From an uncultured Clostridia bacterium (GTDB lineage Bacteria; Bacillota; Clostridia; Christensenellales; CAG-314), in the NCBI GenBank assembly GCA_934203075.1, contig CAKPYT010000029.1, forward strand, positions 1-17,976: a stretch of DNA of 17,976 bases, written 5' to 3'. Every line of letters starts with the position of its first letter. Position 1 is the first letter of the stretch. Positions 7,841 through 14,973 of this stretch are shown piece after piece. The position numbers and the translations under genes were made by a program. The notes under the pieces are model-generated. The model was not told the origin of the DNA. It did not search any database and saw nothing but the letters and a program-made list of their open reading frames with translations.

Positions 7841-7869
7841 ATTGTACAAAAAACTTGCACAAATGTCAA
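7841..7869 (-). promoter_or_regulatory. Strong sigma-A type promoter for yceD-rpmF
   Basis: On the minus strand, perfect -35 TTGACA (7864-7869), a 17-base spacer, and -10 TACAAT (7841-7846). It fills the 60-base gap between ackA and yceD, so the ribosomal gene need not rely on pta-ackA transcription. No terminator was seen after ackA, so readthrough may add to it. Confidence 0.85.
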
Positions 7870-7878
7870 ATACTTTTC

Positions 7879-9078
7879 TTAAAGTTGTGCAACCCTCTTC
7901 GTCTCGCGTGCGATGACCAATTCTTCGTTTGTGGGGATGACCAACACCCGTACGCGAGAAGACTCTTTGGAAATATCCGCAATCTGACCGCGCGGACAAT
8001 TGCGGTTTTTCTCTTCATCCAACTCGACGCCGAGATAACTTAAATTTCCGGCGACCTGCGAACGAACGTAAGGTGTGTTTTCTCCGACACCGGCAGTAAA
8101 CACGATGCAATCCAATCCGTTCATAACCGCAGTGTAACTGCCGACGTACTGCTTGACGCGATACGCAAAGCAATCCACCGCCAGTTTGTTGCGCGGGTTG
8201 TCAAACGCATTGCCTTCCGTCAAATCGCGGAAGTCGCTGCTGACGCCGGAAAGACCGAGCATGCCGGATTGTTTGTTCAGATAGTTCAGCACTTCGCTGA
8301 TGGACATGTTCTTTTTCTGCATCAGGAACTCTACAACGGCCGGATCCAAAGAGCCGGAGCGGGTTCCCATAGGCAAACCGTCCAACGGAGTGAAGCCCAT
8401 GGAGGTATCTACGCTTTTGCCGCCGTCCACTGCGGTGATGGATGACCCGTTGCCCAAATGGCAGGTAACGATTTTCAATTCTTCGACCGGTTTGCCGAGG
8501 TAGCGAGCCGCTTCCTGAGAAACGAACATATGGCTGGTGCCGTGGAAACCGTATTTGCGGATACGCAGTTTTTTATAATCATCGTACGGAATGCCGTAGA
8601 GATATGCGTGATCCGGCATGGTGGAATGGAAGGCAGTATCGAACACCGCAACCATCGGTGTATTCGGCATTACGTTTTGGCATGCACGAATTCCCATCAG
8701 GTTCGCCGGATTATGCAAAGGAGCAAGTTCACTGTTCTTTGCACAGATATCCAGAACGTTTTCGTCGATCAGCACACTGGAACTGAAGTCCTCCGCACTG
8801 TGTACCACTCTGTGCCCTACGGCTGCGATTTCATCCATGGATTTCAATACCCCGCACGTCGGAGAAATCAGAGCGTCCAACACCATCTGGATGGCTACGG
8901 TATGGTTCGGCATGTCCTGCTCGAACACGTAAGATTTTCCGTTTACTTTATGCGTCAGCACGGATCCGTTGATTGCGATACGTTCGCACAGCCCCTTGGC
9001 GATGACGCTTTCGTTCTCCATGTCGATTAACTGATATTTTAAAGAAGAACTTCCTGCATTGATGACTAAAATTTTCAT
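7879..9078 (-). CDS. ackA: Acetate kinase
   Basis: A 399-residue cytoplasmic kinase interconverting acetyl-phosphate plus ADP and acetate plus ATP. With Pta it gives substrate-level ATP during fermentation. Motifs: MKILVINAGSSSLKYQL (N-terminal phosphate-binding), GHRVVHS with R90, FDTAFHSTMP with D147, KYGFHGTSH with H179, HLGNGSS, MGTRSGSLDP, FTAGVGENT and PTNEELVIAR. These correspond to the substrate and transition-state residues of the Methanosarcina enzyme (R91, D148, H180, E384). Length is normal. It follows pta by 17 bases and is presumably co-transcribed with it. Confidence 0.98.
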   Translation of the reverse strand: MKILVINAGSSSLKYQLIDMENESVIAKGLCERIAINGSVLTHKVNGKSYVFEQDMPNHTVAIQMVLDALISPTCGVLKSMDEIAAVGHRVVHSAEDFSSSVLIDENVLDICAKNSELAPLHNPANLMGIRACQNVMPNTPMVAVFDTAFHSTMPDHAYLYGIPYDDYKKLRIRKYGFHGTSHMFVSQEAARYLGKPVEELKIVTCHLGNGSSITAVDGGKSVDTSMGFTPLDGLPMGTRSGSLDPAVVEFLMQKKNMSISEVLNYLNKQSGMLGLSGVSSDFRDLTEGNAFDNPRNKLAVDCFAYRVKQYVGSYTAVMNGLDCIVFTAGVGENTPYVRSQVAGNLSYLGVELDEEKNRNCPRGQIADISKESSRVRVLVIPTNEELVIARETKRVAQL

Positions 9079-9095
9079 TATTTCTTTCTCCTACG

Positions 9096-10091
9096 TTAGT
9101 TTTGGCCTGCCTGCATAGCGGTAATGGCGACCACGCCGACGACATCATCCACCTTGCAACCGCGGGACAAATCGTTCACCGGTTTTGCCATACCCTGGCA
9201 AATCGGGCCGTATGCGTTCGATCCGGCCAGACGCTGTACCAGCTTATAGCCGATGTTGCCTGCGTTCAGATCCGGGAAGACGAGCACGTTTGCATGCCCT
9301 GCCACTTTGCTGCCGGGAGCCTTCAGGCTGCCTACTTCTTCCACGAGAGCCGCATCCAATTGCAGTTCGCCGTCCACCGCCAGTTCCGGAGCACGTTCCT
9401 TCACGAGAGCCGTTGCTTTTTGCACTTTTTCTACCAATTCGTGCTTTGCACTGCCTTTGGTCGAGAAAGAAAGCATTGCGACTTTCGGTTCCTGCTGCAA
9501 GAACGTTCTTGCACTCTTCGCCGAAGCGATAGCAATATCTGCCAGTTGTTCCTCGGTCGGGTTGGGATTTACCGCACAGTCTGCAAAGATCATAAGCCCG
9601 TTATCTCCGTAGGATTTATCTTTGTTTTCCATCAAGAAATAGCCGGAGACCGTAGAAATGCCGGGTGCGGTTTTAATGATTTGCAATGCGGGGCGCAGCA
9701 TATCGCCGGTGGAGTGAATGGCTCCGCCTACCATACCGTCCGCATCGCCGGCTTTTACCATTAAAACGCCATAGTACATAACGTCCTGCGAAAGACGCAG
9801 AGCCTCTTCCGGCGTCATGCCCTTTGCTTTGCGCAATTCGTACAGCATATTCGCATACGCCTGCAATTTGGAAGACGTCTTCGGATTGACGATTTCAATC
9901 CCCTTAAGGCACACTTCCGGACATTTTTCACGGATGACCTTCTCGTCTCCCAACAAAATGACTTTTGCGAACCCTTCTTTCGTGACGATTTCCGCCGCGC
10001 GAATAATACGCGGTTCTTCCCCTTCGGGTAGTACAATCGTTTTGTTCAGCGCTTTTGCTTTTTGCTTAAACACTTCAATTAAACCAGACAT
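9096..10091 (-). CDS. pta: Phosphate acetyltransferase
   Basis: A 331-residue short-form Pta, converting acetyl-CoA plus phosphate to acetyl-phosphate plus CoA. It contains only the catalytic PTA_PTB domain, without the N-terminal regulatory domains of the E. coli enzyme. Motifs include IVLPEGEEPRIIRAA near the start, DADGMVGGAIHSTGDMLRPA, FADCAVNPNPTEEQLADIA, AMLSFSTKGSA, DGELQLDAA and FPDLNAGNIGYKLVQRLAG. The start has the ribosome site AGGAGAAA. It forms an operon with ackA and has a strong promoter 70-100 bases upstream, beside the divergent tmcAL gene. Confidence 0.98.
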   Translation of the reverse strand: MSGLIEVFKQKAKALNKTIVLPEGEEPRIIRAAEIVTKEGFAKVILLGDEKVIREKCPEVCLKGIEIVNPKTSSKLQAYANMLYELRKAKGMTPEEALRLSQDVMYYGVLMVKAGDADGMVGGAIHSTGDMLRPALQIIKTAPGISTVSGYFLMENKDKSYGDNGLMIFADCAVNPNPTEEQLADIAIASAKSARTFLQQEPKVAMLSFSTKGSAKHELVEKVQKATALVKERAPELAVDGELQLDAALVEEVGSLKAPGSKVAGHANVLVFPDLNAGNIGYKLVQRLAGSNAYGPICQGMAKPVNDLSRGCKVDDVVGVVAITAMQAGQN

Positions 10092-10116
10092 TGTTTTTCT
10101 CCTGCTCTTGAAAGAT

Positions 10117-10145
10117 TTGATTTTTTGTTGCGTTTCGCTTATAAT
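10117..10145 (+). promoter_or_regulatory. Candidate promoter for tmcAL
   Basis: On the plus strand, -35 TTGATT (10117-10122), a 17-base spacer, and a perfect -10 TATAAT (10140-10145). It would start near 10152, leaving a leader of about 68 bases before the TTG start. It faces the pta promoter. Confidence 0.5.
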
Positions 10146-10161
10146 AACTGAAATCCTTTGT

Positions 10162-10190
10162 ATTATACCGCAAAAAAAACGATATGTAAA
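10162..10190 (-). promoter_or_regulatory. Sigma-A type promoter for pta-ackA
   Basis: On the minus strand, -35 TTTACA (10185-10190), a 17-base T-rich spacer, and a perfect -10 TATAAT (10162-10167). Transcription should start near 10155. Confidence 0.75.
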
Positions 10191-10219
10191 AGGAAAATCT
10201 GTTTTTGAGGTAAAAAATC

Positions 10220-11335
10220 TTGAAAATATGCGGCATTGTCTGTGAATTCAACCCGCTGCACAACGGGCATTTGCGCCTTCTCCGTTTTGCAAAAGAACAG
10301 AGCGGCTGCGACGCCGTGTTATGTGTGATGAGCGGAAATTTTTCACAGCGCGGGGAACCGTGTTTGCTGGAAAAAACCATACGGGCAAAACACGCCGTAC
10401 TCGCCGGTGCGGATGCGGTTCTGGAACTTCCGTTTGTTTTTGCCACGGCCAGCGCGGAAGATTTTGCCCTGGGCGCCATCCGGATTCTGCAAGCCGTCGG
10501 AGCGGATACCCTATGCTTCGGTTCGGAGTGCGGGGACACGCCTGCGCTGCGGAAGGCGGCGGATTTCCTCTCTTCCAAGAATTTCGAACCGCACCTGCAA
10601 AACGGAAACTCCTACGCAAAGGCAGCCGATTTATGCCTGCGGGAAGAAGGAATCACCCTTCTGGGAGAACCGAACAATCTGTTAGCCGTAACCTATCTCC
10701 TCGCCTGCCAAAAGCAAAACTATTCGCCACGCCTTTTGACCTTGCGGAGAGATCGTTCGGAAAACGCAACGATTTGCACGTCCCGCACGATTCGGGAGGC
10801 GGTAGATTCCGATCAAAAATCAACCGTGAAAGCCTGCGTCCCTGCCTTTGTTTACGACGATCTGCCCGCAAAAACAAGCCTTACGGCTTACCGACAATTT
10901 GCGTTTTCCAGCCTTGCGACGCAAAGCGCCGCGGATTTGCGCGAAATCTACGGGGTGTGCGAAGGGTTGGAGCACCGCATACTGCAGGCAGCAAGAACCT
11001 CTTCCGACTTTGAGGATTTGCTCTTGCAATGTAAAACGAAACGCTATACCCTACTGAAATTGCAGCGTATTTTACTGCATACCGCCGTCGGCCTGACCAA
11101 GGCGCAGGCGGAAAGAGCAAAGCTGGAACCAGTTTACTTTGTTCCCCTGGCGCTGAACGAAGCAAAGGCGGATGAAATGCTCGGCCTTCTGGCACGGCGC
11201 GGCACTTTTTTGAAGCAGGCAGAAGGGGTTGCAAAATCCTTCGATCAAACGGCAGACCGGCTTTATCGGTCCCTGACCGGCGAAAAAATTGCAAAAAACG
11301 CGCCCTCTACCCCTTTCTTGCGGGTGAAAGCGTAG
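10220..11335 (+). CDS. tmcAL: tRNA(Met) cytidine acetate ligase TmcAL (YlbM family)
   Basis: A 371-residue nucleotidyltransferase-fold enzyme. In B. subtilis, TmcAL activates acetate with ATP to acetyl-adenylate and makes N4-acetylcytidine at the wobble C34 of elongator tRNA-Met. The N-terminal motif is GIVCEFNPLHNGH (H14-N15-G16-H17, the HxGH nucleotide site), followed by VMSGNFSQRGEP, LELPFVFATASAEDFA, the GEPNNLLAVTYL motif and the RTIRE motif. The C-terminal helical part is slightly shorter than the roughly 400 residues common in the family. The start is TTG: no in-frame ATG exists before the conserved sequence, and GAGGT lies about 9 bases upstream. It stands alone on the plus strand next to pta-ackA, which handle acetate; a functional link is inference. 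Confidence 0.95.
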   Translation: MKICGIVCEFNPLHNGHLRLLRFAKEQSGCDAVLCVMSGNFSQRGEPCLLEKTIRAKHAVLAGADAVLELPFVFATASAEDFALGAIRILQAVGADTLCFGSECGDTPALRKAADFLSSKNFEPHLQNGNSYAKAADLCLREEGITLLGEPNNLLAVTYLLACQKQNYSPRLLTLRRDRSENATICTSRTIREAVDSDQKSTVKACVPAFVYDDLPAKTSLTAYRQFAFSSLATQSAADLREIYGVCEGLEHRILQAARTSSDFEDLLLQCKTKRYTLLKLQRILLHTAVGLTKAQAERAKLEPVYFVPLALNEAKADEMLGLLARRGTFLKQAEGVAKSFDQTADRLYRSLTGEKIAKNAPSTPFLRVKA

Positions 11336-11380
11336 CGTGACGACAACAAAAACCAAATCAAAAGACGCAAAAGGATACTA

Positions 11381-11410
11381 AACAGGCGTGCAGAATATTG
11401 CACGCCTGTT
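11381..11410. terminator. Bidirectional terminator between tmcAL and the patatin-like gene
   Basis: A perfect 12-bp stem, AACAGGCGTGCA (11381-11392) with TGCACGCCTGTT (11399-11410), has a 6-base loop. It lies between two converging genes (stops at 11335 and 11420). T-rich sequence follows on both strands, but neither side has a long T run. Confidence 0.75.
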
Positions 11411-11419
11411 CTCTTTAAT

Positions 11420-12202
11420 TTAGTCCTGCAGGAGGCTTTTTAATTGCGGAATGAGAGGTAGCGTCTGCTCGTACCCCGCCTGATAGGCCGGTTTGACGGA
11501 CTTCAGATCATACTGACTGATACTCCCCATCTCCGGGCTCAGCAATAAATCCGGAGCACAGATTTCCAGATCGCGACGTGAATTTGCGCAATCCATAATA
11601 TCGATCATCCGAAGCAGCGTTTGCACGGTCTTGCCTGCCGGCTCTTTCCGCAGCGGGCCAAGAGCGTCTACCGCAAACACAACGTCCGCACCGAGTTCTC
11701 TGCATTGCTGCACGGGCACGCGGCACAACACGCCGCCGTCGATCAGTTTGCGCCCGTTGATTTCCATCGGCTCGAATACGAACGGAATCGACATGCTGGC
11801 TCGGATATTATCCAATAAGCGACCGTCCTTTAAGGTCTGAACAGACCCGTCCTCCACATCCACCGCAACGCATGCGAAAGGAATTTTGGTATCCGCTGCG
11901 TTTTCCGTTTTGATGCATTGCTCCATATAGCGAATGGAACGATCCCCGCGCAGCATTCCCGTTTTATTCAAAAAGAACAAGTTGACGTCCGCAAGGTTCA
12001 GCAAACTGAACCGGAACAACAATCGCTTCATTTCCTCCACATCCACGCCGCTCGCGAATGCTCCCCCGATAACGGCCCCCATGGACGATCCGGTAATGCA
12101 GCTGATCGGAATATCGTTCTCCACCAATGCGGTCAGAACACCGAGATGGCAAGCGCCTCTTCCTCCTCCGGAACCAAGTGCCAACCCAAGCCTTTTGCTC
12201 AT
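11420..12202 (-). CDS. Patatin-like phospholipase/serine hydrolase (YlbK/RssA type)
   Basis: A 260-residue member of the bacterial patatin family, with a Ser-Asp dyad that cleaves acyl esters; the natural substrate is not known. Seen: oxyanion glycine loop LGSGGGRG (9-16), nucleophile in GSSMG (S40, residues 38-42) and the dyad aspartate in DGG (D155). No signal peptide or membrane segment is apparent, so it is probably cytoplasmic. ATG 12202 was chosen because the family begins right before the glycine loop and GGGGGAACAGG precedes it; the 49 extra upstream codons read through the promoter and ylbJ. It corresponds to ylbK of the B. subtilis ylb cluster and is divergent from ylbJ. Confidence 0.93.
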   Translation of the reverse strand: MSKRLGLALGSGGGRGACHLGVLTALVENDIPISCITGSSMGAVIGGAFASGVDVEEMKRLLFRFSLLNLADVNLFFLNKTGMLRGDRSIRYMEQCIKTENAADTKIPFACVAVDVEDGSVQTLKDGRLLDNIRASMSIPFVFEPMEINGRKLIDGGVLCRVPVQQCRELGADVVFAVDALGPLRKEPAGKTVQTLLRMIDIMDCANSRRDLEICAPDLLLSPEMGSISQYDLKSVKPAYQAGYEQTLPLIPQLKSLLQD

Positions 12203-12217
12203 ATCCTGTTCCCCCTT

Positions 12218-12246
12218 TTCATAGCATATAACATGACCTTTGTCAA
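12218..12246 (-). promoter_or_regulatory. Promoter of the patatin-like gene, overlapping the ylbJ start
   Basis: On the minus strand, perfect -35 TTGACA (12241-12246), a 17-base spacer, and -10 TATGAA (12218-12223, 4 of 6). The -35 box lies inside the first codons of the divergent ylbJ. Confidence 0.6.
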
Positions 12247-13162
12247 AAAACATCGAAATGCGATACTCTCTATCGGCATTATAACAGTTATTTTTGTTTT
12301 TGTCCTGTTTCCGGCAAAATATGCGGCATCTTTTCTGCAAGGTTTGCAATTATGGGTGATAAACGTCGTGCCGACGCTGTTTCCCTTTTTTGTGCTGTCC
12401 GCCCTGCTGATTCGCCTCGGGTGGGTTACGAAATGCGAACGAACCCTCCGCCCGGCACTGCGGTTTTTGTTCCGCGCCCCTCCCTGCGGGGGATATGTTT
12501 TTCTTCTTTCCGTGCTTTCGGGCTATCCCGTTGGGGCAAAACTGATTCAGACGCTGCATCGGGACGGAAAACTTTCCCGCACACAATGCCTGAAACTAAC
12601 AACCTTTTGTTCGACTTCCGGACCGCTGTTTCTGCTCGGAACCGTAGGGGCCGGCTTTTTTCGCTCTTCGCTTTGCGGGTGGCTTTTATTCGGTTCACAC
12701 CTGGCGGCGGCACTCCTGAACGGACTGCTTTACCGAAACCGTTTTCTTGACGATGCCCCGACTGTTCTGAATGACAACCGACGCGAAACCCTGAACGATA
12801 TTTTGTTTTCCTCCGTAGTAAGTATTCTTTGCGTCGGCGCCTGCATTGCGCTCTTCTATCTTTTGGCGGATGTTTTACTTTCCCGGATGCCGTTTTCGCA
12901 GCCGGTACTTTCCGTCCTGCACGGTCTTTTGGAAGTCACGCGCGGATGCAGCGAAATCTCTGCAGTGTTTCCCGTACGGACGGCGTTGATTCTTTCGTCC
13001 TTTACGATCTCCTTCGGCGGAGGATGCATTTTGTTGCAAAGTTTTGCTTATCTTGCGGATTGCGGTATAAAATTTACACAATTGCTAGAGATCAAGCTGA
13101 CGCACGCACTGCTTTCGGCCGGCTGCACATCCCTTCTGTTATTGCTTGTGCCCGCTTTCTGA
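12233..13162 (+). CDS. ylbJ: YlbJ family membrane protein (sporulation-type, nucleoside-recognition fold)
   Basis: A 309-residue polytopic membrane protein. In B. subtilis, YlbJ is made under sigma-E and is needed for proper spores; its transported substrate is unknown. Here about eight hydrophobic segments alternate with short loops. Family-like motifs are NVVPTLFPFFVLSALL (about 44-60), LSGYPVGAKL, FCSTSGPLFLLGTVG, HGLLEVTRG and SFGGGCILLQ. It is about 100 residues shorter than B. subtilis YlbJ, mainly in loops. ATG 12233 is the first start that avoids overlapping the divergent patatin gene, but no good Shine-Dalgarno or own promoter is visible, so the start is less certain. Presence hints at, but does not prove, sporulation ability. 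Confidence 0.85.
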   Translation: MTFVKKHRNAILSIGIITVIFVFVLFPAKYAASFLQGLQLWVINVVPTLFPFFVLSALLIRLGWVTKCERTLRPALRFLFRAPPCGGYVFLLSVLSGYPVGAKLIQTLHRDGKLSRTQCLKLTTFCSTSGPLFLLGTVGAGFFRSSLCGWLLFGSHLAAALLNGLLYRNRFLDDAPTVLNDNRRETLNDILFSSVVSILCVGACIALFYLLADVLLSRMPFSQPVLSVLHGLLEVTRGCSEISAVFPVRTALILSSFTISFGGGCILLQSFAYLADCGIKFTQLLEIKLTHALLSAGCTSLLLLLVPAF

Positions 13163-13203
13163 GGGGACGATTTCCGTTTGTGCACGCAAACTGCTTTTTA
13201 CAA

Positions 13204-13234
13204 ACAACCGAACGAATTGCAATTACAACCGAAC
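13204..13234. repeat. Direct repeat flanking a palindrome downstream of ylbJ
   Basis: ACAACCGAAC occurs at 13204-13213 and 13225-13234, 21 bases apart (about two helical turns), with the perfect palindrome AATTGCAATT (13215-13224) between the copies. No gene begins here; the function is unknown. Confidence 0.5.
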
Positions 13235-13302
13235 AAAGGCAGAGGAATCTATTACCTTCTTTCTCCCTTTTCGTTCTTTTCTCTTGTTCCCGGTTCAAAA
13301 CG

Positions 13303-13338
13303 ACAAAAAGATCCCGAAGGGAGAACCTTCGGGATCTT
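13303..13338 (-). terminator. Intrinsic terminator of the alr-fau-rsmD-coaD operon
   Basis: A perfect 13-bp stem, AAGATCCCGAAGG (13308-13320) with CCTTCGGGATCTT (13326-13338), has a 5-base loop. On the minus strand it runs into TTTTTGTCG. It lies 70 bases beyond the coaD stop and may also stop ylbJ transcripts from the other side. Confidence 0.85.
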
Positions 13339-13408
13339 AATTTCACTGAAACTCGATCCGCACTCGGTTTTGCGACAAAGAAAAAAGAAGAGCTTCGCCG
13401 GGGCGGCT

Positions 13409-13888
13409 TTACGTCCCGATTTGTTTTTGTTGCTCCATTGCCGCAAACACAGCGTCCGGAACGTAGGCAGAATAATCCGCGCCCTGCTTCCACAGTTCTT
13501 TCACGGCGGAAGAAGAAACGTGGCGGAACGCCCCGTCTGCCACAACGTACAGGGTCTGAACCCCTGCCAACTCCTCATTGAACTTTGCCATTGCTGCTTC
13601 GTACTCCAGATCCGTTGCGTTGCGCAGCCCCTTCACTACTAACGAACACCCGACCGCCTTGCAGGCATCGACCAATAATCCGTCGAACCCGAACACGCTG
13701 ACGTTAGGCAAATCCGCAACGCTGCGCTTTACCAGTTCCGTACGGCAACTTAATGAAAACAGATAGTGCTTTTGCTCGTTGTTGAGAACCGCTACTACAA
13801 CCTCGTCGAACAAAGTGCTTAATTTTTTTACGACGGCCAAATGCCCTTTCGTGAAAGGATCGAAAGATCCGCTGAATAGTACCTTCAT
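13409..13888 (-). CDS. coaD: Phosphopantetheine adenylyltransferase
   Basis: A 159-residue enzyme that joins ATP and 4'-phosphopantetheine to make dephospho-CoA, the fourth step of CoA synthesis. It has GSFDPFTKGH with the T/HxGH nucleotide motif (T13-H16), the KGLRNATDLEYE motif (K86-E97; usually RGLR, so Lys replaces the first Arg) and HVSSSAVKE (the ISS-type motif). Length matches the family. ATG 13888 was chosen over an upstream in-frame codon because the family begins MK..FSGSFDP and the start overlaps the rsmD stop as ATGA. The rsmD-coaD pairing is conserved in Firmicutes. It is the last gene of its operon. Confidence 0.97.
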   Translation of the reverse strand: MKVLFSGSFDPFTKGHLAVVKKLSTLFDEVVVAVLNNEQKHYLFSLSCRTELVKRSVADLPNVSVFGFDGLLVDACKAVGCSLVVKGLRNATDLEYEAAMAKFNEELAGVQTLYVVADGAFRHVSSSAVKELWKQGADYSAYVPDAVFAAMEQQKQIGT

Positions 13889-14421
13889 TTGATTTGCTCC
13901 AAAAAATCCAACGTGACAGTGCCGATTTTTCGACTGTCCCGACAATGCCAGGGAACTTCGTACGACGGAGGCTGCGCCGTCAGCCGTTCGCAGACTACCG
14001 TTCCACCTGCCGCTAATCGGTCGTTTTCTGCAACGGCACGCAAGGCAGAAAGATACAAACCGGCTTCGTACGGCGGGTCAAGGTAAATCAGGTCGAACGA
14101 ACCTTGCAAATGCTTGCAGGCAAGAATTGCATCCTCCTGCAAAACAAGGCATTCCGCACGGACAGAAGCCAGATTGTTCCGCAACAGGCGTACGTGCTCT
14201 TTTTGCTTTTCCACAAACACGACTTCCCGTGCACCACGGCTGTAAGCCTCGATGCCGATGGCTCCACTGCCCGCAAATAAGTCCAGAAAACGACACTCCG
14301 GCACACGAAACTGCAGAATATTAAACAGAGTTTCCCTGACCCGGTCCAACGTAGGGCGTACGGCAGAATCCGCGGGCGATTGCAGTTTTTTGCCGCGATA
14401 CTTTCCTCCGATGATTCTCCT
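13885..14421 (-). CDS. rsmD: 16S rRNA (guanine966-N2)-methyltransferase RsmD, with a damaged start codon
   Basis: A SAM-dependent methyltransferase of about 178 residues that modifies G966 of 16S rRNA. It shows RIIGGKYRGKKL at the N terminus, PTLDRVRETLFNIL, the SAM site LDLFAGSGAIGIEAYSRG, and the catalytic DPPY in LIYLDPPYEAG. The family starts MRIIGGKYRG; here the Met position is AGG (14421-14419), preceded at normal distance by GGAGAGGG. The only other in-frame start is GTG at 14478, which lacks a ribosome site and adds an unconserved tail. A T-to-G change in an original ATGA overlap would explain this and would also remove the fau stop. The product may be poorly made, or the base may be an assembly error. 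Confidence 0.85.
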   Translation of the reverse strand, partial: RRIIGGKYRGKKLQSPADSAVRPTLDRVRETLFNILQFRVPECRFLDLFAGSGAIGIEAYSRGAREVVFVEKQKEHVRLLRNNLASVRAECLVLQEDAILACKHLQGSFDLIYLDPPYEAGLYLSALRAVAENDRLAAGGTVVCERLTAQPPSYEVPWHCRDSRKIGTVTLDFLEQIK

Positions 14422-14966
14422 CGGATCACCCTCTCCGGCGTGACAATGACATCCATGCGAACGTCCGTCGGATCGCACGAAATCTGCGGCACGATTTGTT
14501 CCTCAAAGGCCAATGCGACCTTCGTTGCCTTACACCCTTCCAAAAAACGATCGAAATAACCTTTGCCGTAGCCGATTCTGTTTTTTTGCTCGTCAAACGC
14601 ACAGCCCGGAAGGATCACTAAATCGATTTTGCTGCGCGGCACTTCGTCCGTCGAAGTCGGTTCCGGTATACCGTAGATATTCTTGCCGAAATCTTCGCAA
14701 GCACGCAAACGAGAGGCAACCATATCGCAATCGCTTACCACAATCGGCACGCACACTTCTTTTCCGAGCGACAGAGCGTAAGAAATCAGCAAACCGGTAT
14801 CGACTTCGCTTCGGTAAGACACATAAATCAAGACGGTTCCGGCCGCATCGAACTCCGGCAGATCCGTAACGCGGTTGAAGATCTTTTTCGAATCTTCGGC
14901 CCGCTCCTTTTCGTTTTTTTTGCCGCGCCGCTCTAACGCAAAACGGCGTATTTCTGCTTTTGACAT
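14088..14966 (-). CDS. fau: 5-formyltetrahydrofolate cyclo-ligase, apparently missing its stop codon
   Basis: The first 182 codons are a complete 5-formyl-THF cyclo-ligase, which uses ATP to turn 5-formyl-THF into 5,10-methenyl-THF. Motifs: an R/K-rich start (MSKAEIRRFALERRGKK), VDTGLLISYAL, DLVILPGCAFD, the ATP loop GYGKGYFDRFL, and the typical end DVRMDVIVTPERVI. The family normally ends here, but codon 183 is GGA (14420-14418) where TGA is expected, so the frame runs another 110 residues, out of frame, through rsmD to 14088. That tail has no family features. The gene starts 7 bases after the alr stop, in an alr-fau-rsmD-coaD operon. A real mutation or a sequencing error are both possible. 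Confidence 0.85.
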   Translation of the reverse strand: MSKAEIRRFALERRGKKNEKERAEDSKKIFNRVTDLPEFDAAGTVLIYVSYRSEVDTGLLISYALSLGKEVCVPIVVSDCDMVASRLRACEDFGKNIYGIPEPTSTDEVPRSKIDLVILPGCAFDEQKNRIGYGKGYFDRFLEGCKATKVALAFEEQIVPQISCDPTDVRMDVIVTPERVIRGESSEESIAAKNCNRPRILPYALRWTGSGKLCLIFCSFVCRSVVFWTYLRAVEPSASRLTAVVHGKSCLWKSKKSTYACCGTIWLLSVRNALFCRRMQFLPASICKVRST

Positions 14967-14973
14967 AGATAAA

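Noticed and set aside
11918..12232. Upstream extension of ylbJ by 105 codons
   Set aside because: It would overlap the patatin gene on the other strand, has no YlbJ-like sequence, and the hydrophobic family region begins after ATG 12233.
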